64,000 nucleotides of DNA from Parvibaculum sp045863935 (lineage in GTDB: Bacteria; Pseudomonadota; Alphaproteobacteria; Parvibaculales; Parvibaculaceae). Location: contig NZ_BTVP01000016.1 of the NCBI RefSeq assembly GCF_045863935.1, positions 1 to 64,000 of the forward strand, in the 5' to 3' direction. Below the pieces are notes generated by a model. It had not been told where the DNA came from. It did no database searches and saw only the letters and a list, made by a program, of their open reading frames with translations. Both the position numbers and the translations under genes were made by a program. Every line of letters starts with the position of its first letter. The first letter of the stretch is position 1. Below, in pieces: positions 25,005 through 32,883 of this stretch.

Positions 25005-25685
25005 TTGAGCGGGATAGCCCGAATAGACGAACAGTCGGTCATCAAGGCTTATGCGCGCTGGGCTCCTGTTTATGACTTCTCCTTCGGCCCCATAGCCGAT
25101 GCAGGGCGCAAGCGCGCCATCGAGATCATCAACAAGCGTCAGGGTTCGCTGCTTGAAGTGGGTGTGGGAACGGGCGTTGCGCTGCCGCGCTACGCGCCGC
25201 ATCTCACTGTCACCGGCATCGATCTCTCACCGGACATGCTCCGTATCGCGCGCCAGCGTGTGCGGGAGCGGAAGCTGACCAACATCGCAGGTATTTTCGA
25301 AATGGATGCGTCGGAGCTCCGTTTCGAAGATGCCTCCTTCGACACCGTCGTCGCCATGTATGTGATGACCGTGGTGCCGGACCCGGTGAAGGTTCTCAAC
25401 GAACTCGAGCGCGTTTGCGCGCCGGGCGGGGAAGTGCTCATCGTAAACCACTTCGCGCAGGATCACGGGCTGCGTGGATGGGTCGAAAGCTTCATGGCGC
25501 CCGCGGCCCGGGCGCTTGGCTGGCACCCCGATTTCCGGGTGGAGACCATTACCGACATCACGACGCTCGATCTCGTCGAGACGGTCAAGCTGAAGCCGTT
25601 TGGCCTCTTCACCATGCTGCGCTTCCGGAAAAGGGAGGAGACACCCGTCTCCGGTGTGCCCGAGGAGAGCGTTCCTGCGGCCTGA
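25005..25685 (+). CDS. pmtA: phosphatidylethanolamine N-methyltransferase, Rhodobacter type
   Basis: SAM-dependent methyltransferase of 226 residues. Motif I is LLEVGVGTGVALP (about 46-58), motif II is GIDLSPDMLRIAR, motif III is FDTVVAMYVMTVVPDP. The start IDEQSVIKAYARWAPVYDFSFG and the length match the PmtA group that methylates phosphatidylethanolamine toward phosphatidylcholine. Translation seems to start at a TTG (25005); the upstream GTG at 24995 is out of frame. A different small-molecule methyltransferase cannot be excluded. Confidence 0.82.
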   Translation: MSGIARIDEQSVIKAYARWAPVYDFSFGPIADAGRKRAIEIINKRQGSLLEVGVGTGVALPRYAPHLTVTGIDLSPDMLRIARQRVRERKLTNIAGIFEMDASELRFEDASFDTVVAMYVMTVVPDPVKVLNELERVCAPGGEVLIVNHFAQDHGLRGWVESFMAPAARALGWHPDFRVETITDITTLDLVETVKLKPFGLFTMLRFRKREETPVSGVPEESVPAA

Positions 25686-25751
25686 GGGGGCTGGATTTTC
25701 CCGGCATCGGGCTCGATCGCGACCTTCGGGCGATTCCTCCTATCCTCTTGC

Positions 25752-25781
25752 TTGACAGGCCTTTGCGACGGCCATTATATC
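25752..25781 (+). promoter_or_regulatory. promoter of tRNA-Met
   Basis: TTGACA (25752-25757), 18-nt spacer, TATATC (25776-25781), 55 nt upstream of the tRNA. Confidence 0.6.
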
Positions 25782-25835
25782 CGGGGCTCTCGCGGGGCCC
25801 ATGGCCCAGCCACCGCTCAATTCTGCGGTTTTCGG

Positions 25836-25912
25836 GGCGGAGTAGCTCAGTTGGTTAGAGCAGCGGAATCATAATCCGCGTGTCGGCGGTTCGAATCCGT
25901 CCTCCGCTACCA
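25836..25912 (+). tRNA. tRNA-Met (CAT anticodon, elongator type)
   Basis: Complete 77-nt cloverleaf with encoded CCA. Acceptor GGCGGAG/CTCCGCT, D arm AGCTCAGTTGGTTAGAGC, anticodon stem GCGGA/TCCGC with loop ATCATAA. Because the anticodon is CAT, tRNA-Ile2 (lysidine-modified) is the alternative; the arm sequences look like elongator Met. Confidence 0.93.
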
Positions 25913-26022
25913 TCCCCATCCCTTTTTGCATCCAGGCACGGTTCCTGCTCCACCCTCTGCAGAGCCCTCCGAAAGATGTTTCGCGAGGGGCGTTTCGCGT
26001 CAAAACGGATCAACTGGGGTGA

Positions 26023-26301
26023 ATGATGGAACAAATCGGCACACATCTCGCGCGGCATCGTCTCGCGCTCACCAGCGCGGCTGCGGTTGCGGCCGCGGCG
26101 GTTCTCTACGCCTTTTTTGCTGCCACGCCAGCATATGCTTGCAATGACGGCGGCAACTACAATTTCAATGAGAACTGGAACTACAACAGCAACACCAACT
26201 ACAATTCGAACACGAACACGAACTACAACTCGAACACGAATTACAATTCGAATTCGAGCAGTTCCACGTCGGTCACCATTCGAACTTCCGTTTCCAGCTA
26301 G
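26023..26301 (+). CDS. small secreted Asn/Tyr/Thr repeat protein, no family recognised
   Basis: Protein of 92 residues. A signal peptide or anchor (about 13-38, ending ATPAYA) is followed by one Cys, a Gly-Gly, and a repeat of NYN/NTN units (NYNSNTNYNSNTNTNYNSN), then a Ser-rich tail SSSSTSVTIRTSVSS. Such Asn/Tyr-rich, polar repeats can form beta or amyloid-like assemblies, but this is inference. DNA of the repeat is AT-richer than its surroundings (tracts of AACTACAA and AATTCG). GGGGTGA ribosome-binding site upstream of ATG 26023 or 26026. Convergent with the RluA-type gene. Confidence 0.75.
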   Translation: MMEQIGTHLARHRLALTSAAAVAAAAVLYAFFAATPAYACNDGGNYNFNENWNYNSNTNYNSNTNTNYNSNTNYNSNSSSSTSVTIRTSVSS

Positions 26302-26969
26302 AACGGGCAGGGCTCGGTGAAGGTCCGGAGCGTGCCATCCGACGGGTGGTGGAGCGTCAGGCTTTCGGCGTGCAGCTGAAGACGCTTGGCCGCGGCGAGG
26401 GCCGGTCCGGTCGCGTAGAAGCCATCTCCCAGAATTGGATGTCCGAGACTCAGCATGTGCACGCGAAGCTGGTGAGAGCGTCCCGTCAGCGGTGACAGCA
26501 GCAGCCGCGTTGCGTTTTCCTCGCGTGCAAGAACTTCCCATTCTGTTTGCGCCGGGCGTCCGTTCTCCAGATCGATCATCTGTTTCGGCCGGTTCGGCCA
26601 GTCGCAGGAGAGTGGCTGGTCGACGATGCCCCTGTCGTCCTTCATGCGACCCCATACGCGTGCGACATATCTCTTGCGTATCTTGCGCCGTTCGAACTGC
26701 AGGCCGAGGTGACGATGTGCCTTGGGGTTCATCGCCATTATCACGACGCCGGAGGTTTCCCGGTCCAGCCGGTGCACGATGCGTGCATTGGTGTACTCCG
26801 CCCTTGCCCGGCTTTCGAGACAATCTCCATGTTCGGCCGGTTTCCCTGCAACGCAGAGGAGGCCGTATTGCTTGGCGAGCACGAGAATGTCGTCATCCAC
26901 ATGCAGGATTGTGAGCCAGGGCGCGAGCGGCGGATCGTATTCGAAGCCGTTGGAGAGGGGGGTGTTCAT
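26298..26969 (-). CDS. RluA-family pseudouridine synthase
   Basis: RNA pseudouridine synthase of 223 residues with no S4 domain. Catalytic motif ARIVHRLDRETSGVV carries the nucleophilic Asp. Further motifs are HRHLGLQFERRKIRKRYVARVWG, TGRSHQLRVHMLSLGHPILGDGFY. Length and absence of S4 resemble RluA/TruC-type enzymes; the RNA target is not predictable. Met at 26969 (MNTPLSNGF) avoids overlap with slyX. Stop overlaps the end of the NYN-repeat gene. Confidence 0.9.
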   Translation of the reverse strand: MNTPLSNGFEYDPPLAPWLTILHVDDDILVLAKQYGLLCVAGKPAEHGDCLESRARAEYTNARIVHRLDRETSGVVIMAMNPKAHRHLGLQFERRKIRKRYVARVWGRMKDDRGIVDQPLSCDWPNRPKQMIDLENGRPAQTEWEVLAREENATRLLLSPLTGRSHQLRVHMLSLGHPILGDGFYATGPALAAAKRLQLHAESLTLHHPSDGTLRTFTEPCPF

Positions 26970-26980
26970 GAAGCGCCACC

Positions 26981-27202
26981 TCAATAATGCGGCGGCGGCG
27001 GTTCGGCGGAGGAGGGGGCATCCGCACTCTGTTCGACCGTGTGCAGACGGCTCTCGAGCGCGGACAGCTTCCGCGCCAGCTCGTCGATCGTACGCCATTG
27101 CGTGGCGAAGCTTTCGTTCAGGTCCTCAAGGGCTCTGTCCTGGTGAGCAACACGGATTTCGAGTTCGTCGATCCGCTGCGCCAGCCTTTCCCGATCTGTC
27201 AT
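26981..27202 (-). CDS. slyX: SlyX family protein
   Basis: Short coiled-coil protein of 73 residues (MTDRERLAQRIDELEIRVAHQ, DLNESFATQWRTIDEL) ending in the SlyX signature PPPPHY. Function unknown across the family. It is 11 nt upstream of the pseudouridine synthase and likely co-transcribed. Confidence 0.92.
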   Translation of the reverse strand: MTDRERLAQRIDELEIRVAHQDRALEDLNESFATQWRTIDELARKLSALESRLHTVEQSADAPSSAEPPPPHY

Positions 27203-27206
27203 GTCG

Positions 27207-27506
27207 TCAATCCAGCTGTTCCATATTTCCCGCGCTGCGGATCAAGCCGCGCTTCCCGGCGGTGGGCATTTTCTTGATCGCGTGTTCCGCCTTCAAGGCT
27301 TCGGACCTGCTGGCGAAACGGCGTGTAAAGACGATTCGTTCCGGCGGATAGCTTCTGGTGAAGCGTGCGCCCTTGCCGGATGCATGCGCCTTGTAGCGCG
27401 CTTCGAGGTCGAGGGTAATACCGGTATAGAGCCGTCCGCCCGCGCATTCGAGAATGTAAAGGTACCATTCGCGCGAGCTGGGCTCAGGCCCGTCACTTTC
27501 CGTCAT
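27207..27506 (-). CDS. GIY-YIG nuclease domain protein (YhbQ/UPF0213-like)
   Basis: Protein of 99 residues with the GIY-YIG core as WYLYILECAGGRLYTGITLDLEARYKAH and KGARFTRSYPPERIVF. Single-domain members of this group are often annotated as UPF0213 nucleases; biological role not established here. Four nt before slyX, so probably in the same transcript. Confidence 0.9.
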   Translation of the reverse strand: MTESDGPEPSSREWYLYILECAGGRLYTGITLDLEARYKAHASGKGARFTRSYPPERIVFTRRFASRSEALKAEHAIKKMPTAGKRGLIRSAGNMEQLD

Positions 27507-27584
27507 TGGCCGATTTCCGCTTTCGGTCGGGGGCGTCAGGTCGTATTATGGCAAGATCAATGCTCTTGGGGAGGAGCGGAGGGA

Positions 27585-27800
27585 ATGAACGACAATAGCA
27601 GCCTAAGGTACTTGGGCGAGGCCTATGACGGCGTGCGCTTCCATGTCGAGCCGCTCTGGGCGGCACTCGGCAGCGATACGGCCCTTCAGGCCTATATGCT
27701 CCTGGCCGCGGCCGGTTTTGCCATATATGGCCTCATGACCGTGTTCAGGGTGCTGCGAGGATTGGCGCTTGCAGCCATGGGTGCGGTGGTGCGTATCTGA
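27585..27800 (+). CDS. small single-helix membrane protein, unknown function
   Basis: Protein of 71 residues with one hydrophobic helix (QAYMLLAAAGFAIYGLMTVFRVL) and a short polar N-terminus (MNDNSSLRYLGEAYDGVRFH). GGAGCGGAGGGA lies before the ATG at 27585. No family recognised. Confidence 0.6.
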   Translation: MNDNSSLRYLGEAYDGVRFHVEPLWAALGSDTALQAYMLLAAAGFAIYGLMTVFRVLRGLALAAMGAVVRI

Positions 27801-27947
27801 ACCTGCTTCTTCGCGACAAGACTACGCACAGGAGAGGAGCTTCCGGTGGGGCAGCCATGCCCACCGGTGCCGGATGTGCGATGCCGCAGTGACGGCACGG
27901 GGGGAAAAGTGGTAGAAGCCATCCCCTAGTTGGCCGATGGCAGTCAG

Positions 27948-28550
27948 ATGAAGAAAAGACGGAGCGGCGCCCTTAGAGGTCTCGCACAGGTCGGCACTCG
28001 CAAGAAGCCGCACGGAAGCACTTTCGGTGATGTTCTGGAATCGCTGGGCGATCGCAGCTTCGGCTGGGGGCTGATGCTTGTCGGTTTCATGAACATGCTG
28101 CCGCTACCACCCGGCACGAACATGGTGCTCGGGCTGCCGATCCTCTTCATCGCGACGCAAATGGCCATCGGACGGAAAACGCTGTGGCTTCCCGGCTTCG
28201 TCACCAACCGGTTTATCGCGCGCGAAAGATGGCGGGCGGGCGCACTGAGCGCCCTGCCGATTGCGCGACCGCTGGCGCGGCTGACCAAGATTCGTTATCT
28301 GCGCGTCTTTCAGGGCAAGGCGGAACGCCCGCTGGGCGTCCTGCTCCTTGTTACGGGAGTGGTGCTATGCCTGCCGATCCCGTTGACCGGATGGCTTCCG
28401 GCGATCTCCTGCTTTGTCGTCGGGATTGGCCTTGTCGAACATGACGGGGCAATCGTTGGGCTCGGCATGGCGATCGCCATCGCCGCAATCTCGGTCGCCG
28501 TTGCAATGGCGTTCACGATCTATTTTGGCCTGGCCTACGCCGTGCACTGA
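27948..28550 (+). CDS. exoD: ExoD family membrane protein
   Basis: Protein of 200 residues with four or more membrane segments. The family signature is seen as LGDRSFGWGLMLVGFMNMLPLPPGT and PILFIATQMAIGRKTLWLP. ExoD was first linked to exopolysaccharide production and alkaline tolerance in Sinorhizobium; the mechanism is unclear. ATG at 27948 (MKKRRSG); a TTG at 27930 is also in frame. Confidence 0.88.
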   Translation: MKKRRSGALRGLAQVGTRKKPHGSTFGDVLESLGDRSFGWGLMLVGFMNMLPLPPGTNMVLGLPILFIATQMAIGRKTLWLPGFVTNRFIARERWRAGALSALPIARPLARLTKIRYLRVFQGKAERPLGVLLLVTGVVLCLPIPLTGWLPAISCFVVGIGLVEHDGAIVGLGMAIAIAAISVAVAMAFTIYFGLAYAVH

Positions 28551-28553
28551 CGG

Positions 28554-29180
28554 CTAATTGCCGAGATCGTATTGTCCGCCGCGTTCGACGCCGCGCTTGT
28601 AGGCGGGCCGCTCGTGCATTTTGTCGAGATACCGACCGAGATTTTCGAAGCCTTTGAGAAGGCCAAGGGACCTGGCCGCTTCCAGCGGGAAGGTCAGTTG
28701 GATATCGGCACCGCTCAGTGTGTCGCCGACAAAAAAATCGCGCTGTCCCAACGCCTCGTTCATGTAACCGAAATGGTTCTGGACCTCGCTTTCAATACGC
28801 GGGTGCAACGGTTTGCCTGCCTCGCCAAGCCGCATCACGTAGAGCGACAGCATTACCGGCAACATCGCCGACCCTTCGGCGTAGTGCATCCAGTGGAGAT
28901 AGGACACGAATTCCGGCGACTCCTCGTCGGGCATCATCCGGTCGCGCCCATACTTCCGGACCAGGTACTCGACAATCGCGCCGGATTCGGCAACCGTCCG
29001 GTTGTCATCCGTTATGACGGGCGATTTTCCAAGCGGATGAACTTGCTTCAAGCTTTCGGGGGCAAGGTTCGACGTCGTATCGCGTTGATAAGAAACGATC
29101 TCATAGTCGAGGCCGAGTTCTTCCAGCAGCCAGAGAATGCGCTGCGAACGGGAATTGTTCAGGTGGTGGACGGTGATCAT
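28554..29180 (-). CDS. glutathione S-transferase in ergothioneine operon
   Basis: Protein of 208 residues: thioredoxin-like N-terminal domain (MITVHHLNNSRSQRILWLLEELGLDYEIV, cis-Pro in GKSPVITDD, ESGAIVEYLVRKYG) and an all-helical C-terminal domain with FVGDTLSGADIQLTF. Its ATG overlaps the egtD stop by four bases (ATGA), so it is translated with egtBD. A role in ergothioneine- or thiol-related detoxification is inferred from this coupling only. Confidence 0.92.
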   Translation of the reverse strand: MITVHHLNNSRSQRILWLLEELGLDYEIVSYQRDTTSNLAPESLKQVHPLGKSPVITDDNRTVAESGAIVEYLVRKYGRDRMMPDEESPEFVSYLHWMHYAEGSAMLPVMLSLYVMRLGEAGKPLHPRIESEVQNHFGYMNEALGQRDFFVGDTLSGADIQLTFPLEAARSLGLLKGFENLGRYLDKMHERPAYKRGVERGGQYDLGN

Positions 29181-30175
29181 GAAGGTGTTGTCTCCTGGCG
29201 GGCACGCAATGCGTGAACGCTGAACAACTTCCTCTCGTCTGTCCAGACCTCAATAGGGTCGAAGCCTGCTTCCCGGGCAAGCTCGTGGAAGCCGTCCAGC
29301 CGGTATTTGTGCGAGCTTTCCGTGTGTATCGTTTCGCCTTCGCGGAACCGGAAGCGGCGAGTACCGACAGCCACCTCCTGATCGCGAAGGCTCACGAGGT
29401 GCATTTCGATCCGCTCAAGTTCTGCGTTCCAGCGCGCCTCATGCCGGAAGTGGGACAGATCGAAGCTGCCCGCCAGTTCACGGTTGATGCGTCTGAGAAG
29501 GTTGAGATTGAAAGCCGCCGTGACGCCGGCCTTGTCGTCATACGCAGCCAGCAATACATCGAGGTCCTTCACCAGATCGACGCCGACAACCATAACCGCG
29601 CCGTCCCCCAGCAGATTCCTCGCAGCCGACAGAAAGCCGACGGCTTCCGCGCGGGTGAAATTGCCGATGGTCGATCCGGGGAAAAAGCCCGCCGTGGTCC
29701 GATAGCGGGCGCCTGCGAGTTCCGGCAGCGCGAAAGGTTCTGTGTAGTCGGCGCATACCGGGGCAATGCTCAGATCGGGGAAACTCCTCGCAAGGTCTGC
29801 GTTCGCCGCGACGAGGTGATCCCGGGAAATGTCGACGGGAAGGTACGCAGCGGGCCGGTCCAGCGCGGTCAGGAGCAGACGTATCTTCGTGCCCGCTCCC
29901 GATCCGAACTCGACAAGCCGTACTTCCGGCCCGAGGCTCGCGGCGATGTCGCCCGCGTGCCGCTGCAGGATATGGAGCTCCGTCCGCGTCGGATAATACT
30001 CGGGCAGATCGCATATCCGGTCGAAGATCTCCGAGCCGCGCCTGTCGTAGAGGAACTTGCAAGGCAGGGTCTTTTGCGATTGCGAAAGGCCCTGGATCAC
30101 CTCCAGCCGGAACTCCTCGAGCGAAGGCTCCAGATCCTGAAGTTCCTCCAGGCGACTCTCTCTGCTCTTGCTCAT
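29177..30175 (-). CDS. egtD: L-histidine N-alpha-methyltransferase EgtD
   Basis: Methylates histidine three times to hercynine, first step of ergothioneine synthesis. 332 residues: conserved entry CKFLYDRRGSEIFDRICDLPEYYPTRTE, SAM motif LVEFGSGAGTKIRLLL, GFFPGSTIGNF and the C-terminal HTESSHKYRLDGF. Met at 30175 overlaps the egtB stop; the longer frame is unlikely. Confidence 0.95.
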   Translation of the reverse strand: MSKSRESRLEELQDLEPSLEEFRLEVIQGLSQSQKTLPCKFLYDRRGSEIFDRICDLPEYYPTRTELHILQRHAGDIAASLGPEVRLVEFGSGAGTKIRLLLTALDRPAAYLPVDISRDHLVAANADLARSFPDLSIAPVCADYTEPFALPELAGARYRTTAGFFPGSTIGNFTRAEAVGFLSAARNLLGDGAVMVVGVDLVKDLDVLLAAYDDKAGVTAAFNLNLLRRINRELAGSFDLSHFRHEARWNAELERIEMHLVSLRDQEVAVGTRRFRFREGETIHTESSHKYRLDGFHELAREAGFDPIEVWTDERKLFSVHALRARQETTPS

Positions 30176-31464
30176 ATGTCCTCCGCTAGCCGGAAACCGC
30201 TGAACTGCCATCTGGCCGCGGGTCCGAAGAAATTTCTGTATGTCAGCCGTTCATGTCCTGGCGGTGTCGCGCAGGAGCGCCCCCTGAGCACCATCTGGTT
30301 CACCATGAACTTGCCGTTGTATTCACCGACTGCGCCTTTCGCCGCGCGAAAGCCCGGGTAGGGCAAGTAGCCACTTCCCGTCCATTCCCAGACGTCTTGT
30401 GAGAAACCTGGCTCCAGATGCCGCGGGTGAGGATTGAGCGCTGGTGTGTGGCCATTGCCGCCGGCGTGTGCGCGTGCCGAGACCTCCCATTCCGCCTCGC
30501 TCGGCAGGCGTTTTCCGGCCCAGGCTGCATAGGCTGCCGCTTCGTAAAAGCTCACATGCGCGACGGGTTCGTCTTCGCGCACAGGGCGGCGGCCATGAAG
30601 CGTGTAGGTCATCCAGACGGCACCGTCGCGCTGCCAGTAGCCGGGCGCTTCCCAGCCGTTTCGCCGTACTGCGTCCCAGCCGTCGGAGAGCCAGAAATCC
30701 GGGCGCCCGTAGCCGCCGTCCGCGATGAAGTCGAGATACTCGCCTATGCTGACCGGCCTGTTTGCGATCTTCGCATCATGCAGAAAGACGCTGTGCTCCG
30801 GCCCTTCGTTGTCGAAGGAGAATCCCTCACCCGAATGACCGATGCTGTAGAGACCGGCTGAAATCTCCAGCCATCTAAGCTTCGGCGCGGAGTCGTTGGC
30901 GGCAGGATTCTGCTCGGGCAGGCAATAGGCTGGCCAGGTCGGATTCAGCGAAAGGGCGTGCTTGATGTCGGTCAGCAGCAGTTCCTGATGCTGTTGCTCG
31001 TGATTGAGCCCCAACTCTATGAGGGGCAGCGCGTCGGCCGGGCACTCATCGATGAAGCGCGACATCGCTTCGTCAACATGGGCGCGGTAGTCGGCAATCT
31101 CGGCAACGCTTGGCCGGGTGATCATCCCGCGCTGAGGACGGGGATGCCGCGCGCCGACGGCTTCGTAATAGGAGTTGAAGAGGTAATTGTAGGCCTTGTT
31201 GAAGACGACATAGCCCGGCGCGTGCGGCTGCAGCAGGAAGGTCTCGAAGAACCAGCTTGTGTGAGCGCGATGCCATTTGGTGGGGCTGGCATCCGGCATC
31301 GACTGAACGGTCTGATCCTCCGCGCTGAGCGGCGCGGCCAGCGTCTCGGTCGCGCTGCGGACGTGTAGAAAGCGCTTCTTCAGTCCGGCACGGTTCTCAC
31401 TCCATTCGCGAGAAGGTCGATCTTTGGGTGTGATGCCGCTCTCGCGAGGGAGGGTTTCCGGCAT
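30172..31464 (-). CDS. egtB: ergothioneine sulfoxide synthase EgtB
   Basis: Non-haem iron enzyme that joins a thiol donor to hercynine with oxygen. 430 residues: DinB-like N-terminal domain with iron ligands in WHRAHTSWFFETF and NHEQQHQELL, and a C-terminal formylglycine-generating-enzyme-like domain (GFSFDNEGPEHSVFL, RLPSEAEWEVSARA, DVWEWTGSGYLPYPGF, VLRGRSCATPPGH). First gene of egtB-egtD-gst. No egtA/egtC gene is present, fitting the two-gene bacterial layout in which a C-S lyase is elsewhere. Confidence 0.95.
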   Translation of the reverse strand: MPETLPRESGITPKDRPSREWSENRAGLKKRFLHVRSATETLAAPLSAEDQTVQSMPDASPTKWHRAHTSWFFETFLLQPHAPGYVVFNKAYNYLFNSYYEAVGARHPRPQRGMITRPSVAEIADYRAHVDEAMSRFIDECPADALPLIELGLNHEQQHQELLLTDIKHALSLNPTWPAYCLPEQNPAANDSAPKLRWLEISAGLYSIGHSGEGFSFDNEGPEHSVFLHDAKIANRPVSIGEYLDFIADGGYGRPDFWLSDGWDAVRRNGWEAPGYWQRDGAVWMTYTLHGRRPVREDEPVAHVSFYEAAAYAAWAGKRLPSEAEWEVSARAHAGGNGHTPALNPHPRHLEPGFSQDVWEWTGSGYLPYPGFRAAKGAVGEYNGKFMVNQMVLRGRSCATPPGHERLTYRNFFGPAARWQFSGFRLAEDI

Positions 31465-31600
31465 GGATGGCCTCTCGATGTTTTTCTGCGTCGCGATTCA
31501 AACGCATGCAAACATGTGGGGTTTCACGCTTCAACCTTACAGGCCGATTTCGCGGCAGAAATGAACGCTACTGCCAGTTTTCGGCACATGCAGAAACGAA

Positions 31601-31628
31601 AATGGCCGGGCTTGAAGGCCCGGCCATT
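31601..31628 (-). terminator. Rho-independent terminator of cold-shock gene
   Basis: Stem AATGGCCGGGC, loop TTGAAG, GCCCGGCCATT. On the minus strand it is followed by TTTTCG; it lies 26 nt past the cold-shock gene stop. Confidence 0.8.
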
Positions 31629-31653
31629 CGAATTTCCGAATAAAACGAGTGGG

Positions 31654-31857
31654 TTATTCGGCGACCAGGTTCGCAGCCGAGGTCTTTCCCTTTTCGGTCA
31701 CAAGTTCGTAGCTGATCTTCTGACCCTCGTTGAGCGTGCTCATGCCCGCGCGTTCAACCGCGCTGATGTGCACGAACACGTCACGTCCACCGTCCGACGG
31801 CTGAATAAAGCCGTAACCCTTTTGCGTGTTGAACCACTTCACGACGCCTGTAGCCAT
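31654..31857 (-). CDS. cold-shock domain protein
   Basis: Single cold-shock domain of 67 residues (MATGVVKWFNTQKGYGFIQP, RDVFVHISAVERAG) with both RNP motifs (KGYGFI and VFVHI). RNA/ssDNA-binding chaperone. The Met at 31857 gives the standard family N-terminus. The 210 nt upstream hold no gene and may include a 5' leader. Confidence 0.95.
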   Translation of the reverse strand: MATGVVKWFNTQKGYGFIQPSDGGRDVFVHISAVERAGMSTLNEGQKISYELVTEKGKTSAANLVAE

Positions 31858-32068
31858 TTCTAAGTCTCCTGTCGCACTTGCATGCGAGATTGACCGCGCG
31901 CCAGTCGCGCGGCGTTGCACAACCTGGTTTTGGAGTCTTGAAAGGCCCTGAGGGCAACGCAGCCAAGGCAGGCCAAAATATAGATTGCCGACTCAGACAA
32001 CACGATGGGTCTGCGCAAGTCAATTGATTTCACGGGGTATTTGGCCGGCGGCCGCCCCATTGTGTGGT

Positions 32069-32518
32069 TCAATTGCGCCGCTGCAGCTTGTCGTGGACGG
32101 CGTCGAGAGCGCGGTCGATCGCATCCTTGGCGCTGGCCGTCACACCGCCGCGCTCATACTGACGCTTCACGAGTTCTTCCAGACGGGCGATCATGGAATC
32201 GATGCTCTCGCCCTCCTGCTTGACGGCGAAACCGGGCGCGGGAATACGGTCTGCATCTCCGTATTTGTTGAGCCAATCCTCGAGACGGCGCGCGGTGTGC
32301 AGCACCTCGTAGAACTGACGCCCTGTTTCTCCGTCCTTGTTGAAGAGGGAGAGGGCAGCAGCACCGAGCGAGACGGGGCTCAGCAGGATGTCCTTCAACC
32401 CGTCGAGCACAAGTTTCGACTGGAAGACGGCGACGTCGCGAAGCAGTATCCAGCGCGTCACTGCCGGACTGTCGTCGAGGACAGGACTGTCTGAAAACCT
32501 TTCGTGGCGGGCTGTCAT
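32069..32518 (-). CDS. conserved protein of unknown function
   Basis: Protein of 149 residues with one hydrophobic segment (VLDGLKDILLSPVSLGAAALSLF), then a helical polar region (FYEVLHTARRLEDWLNKYGDADRIP) and C-terminal helices. It may associate with the membrane. The pattern looks like a widespread but uncharacterised proteobacterial family. Twenty-five nt downstream of the 78-residue gene at 32544. Confidence 0.75.
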   Translation of the reverse strand: MTARHERFSDSPVLDDSPAVTRWILLRDVAVFQSKLVLDGLKDILLSPVSLGAAALSLFNKDGETGRQFYEVLHTARRLEDWLNKYGDADRIPAPGFAVKQEGESIDSMIARLEELVKRQYERGGVTASAKDAIDRALDAVHDKLQRRN

Positions 32519-32543
32519 GGCCGCGTCCTGCCCACGCTGCGTT

Positions 32544-32780
32544 TTACTTTTCGATGTTCTTGCGGACGAAGGTCACGGCGTAGAAGAGTTCGCCGTCGAA
32601 CAGATCTTTCGGCGCACCCATTCCCTCGATCATCTGGAACTTGCGCTGGACGATCTGTCCCTCCATCCGGTAGCCCTTTTCACTCATGTTCCGGCGATGA
32701 AACTCCATCGCGGCGGGGGTGAAATCCCGGGCGAGAACGGTGATGCGTTCGGGCAGTTCGGTAGTGGTCTCGTCGGCCAT
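32544..32780 (-). CDS. small soluble protein of unknown function
   Basis: Protein of 78 residues: MADETTTELPERITVLARDF, HRRNMSEKGYRMEGQIVQRKF, and FDGELFYAVTFVRK. Predicted alpha/beta, no membrane segment. Met at 32780 is the natural start. No family recognised. Same strand as the gene at 32069, probably one transcript. Confidence 0.65.
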   Translation of the reverse strand: MADETTTELPERITVLARDFTPAAMEFHRRNMSEKGYRMEGQIVQRKFQMIEGMGAPKDLFDGELFYAVTFVRKNIEK

Positions 32781-32883
32781 CGTCACTCTATGCTCGTTAT
32801 TCGATGAGGGGGGCCGGCTTGCCGGCGGTTGCTGGCAGTATGGGGCGGGCGCGGGACCTTGTCGATAGGGTCCGGCCCGTGCT

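Noticed and set aside
26161..26265. CRISPR-like or tandem DNA array at the NYN repeats
   Set aside because: No regular repeat/spacer structure; the periodicity is codon-level repetition of Asn, Tyr and Thr.
25855..26823. 322-codon minus-strand frame over tRNA-Met and the NYN-repeat gene
   Set aside because: Covers a tRNA and the end of an RluA-type gene; its repeat of Arg/Val is only the reverse of the NYN codons.
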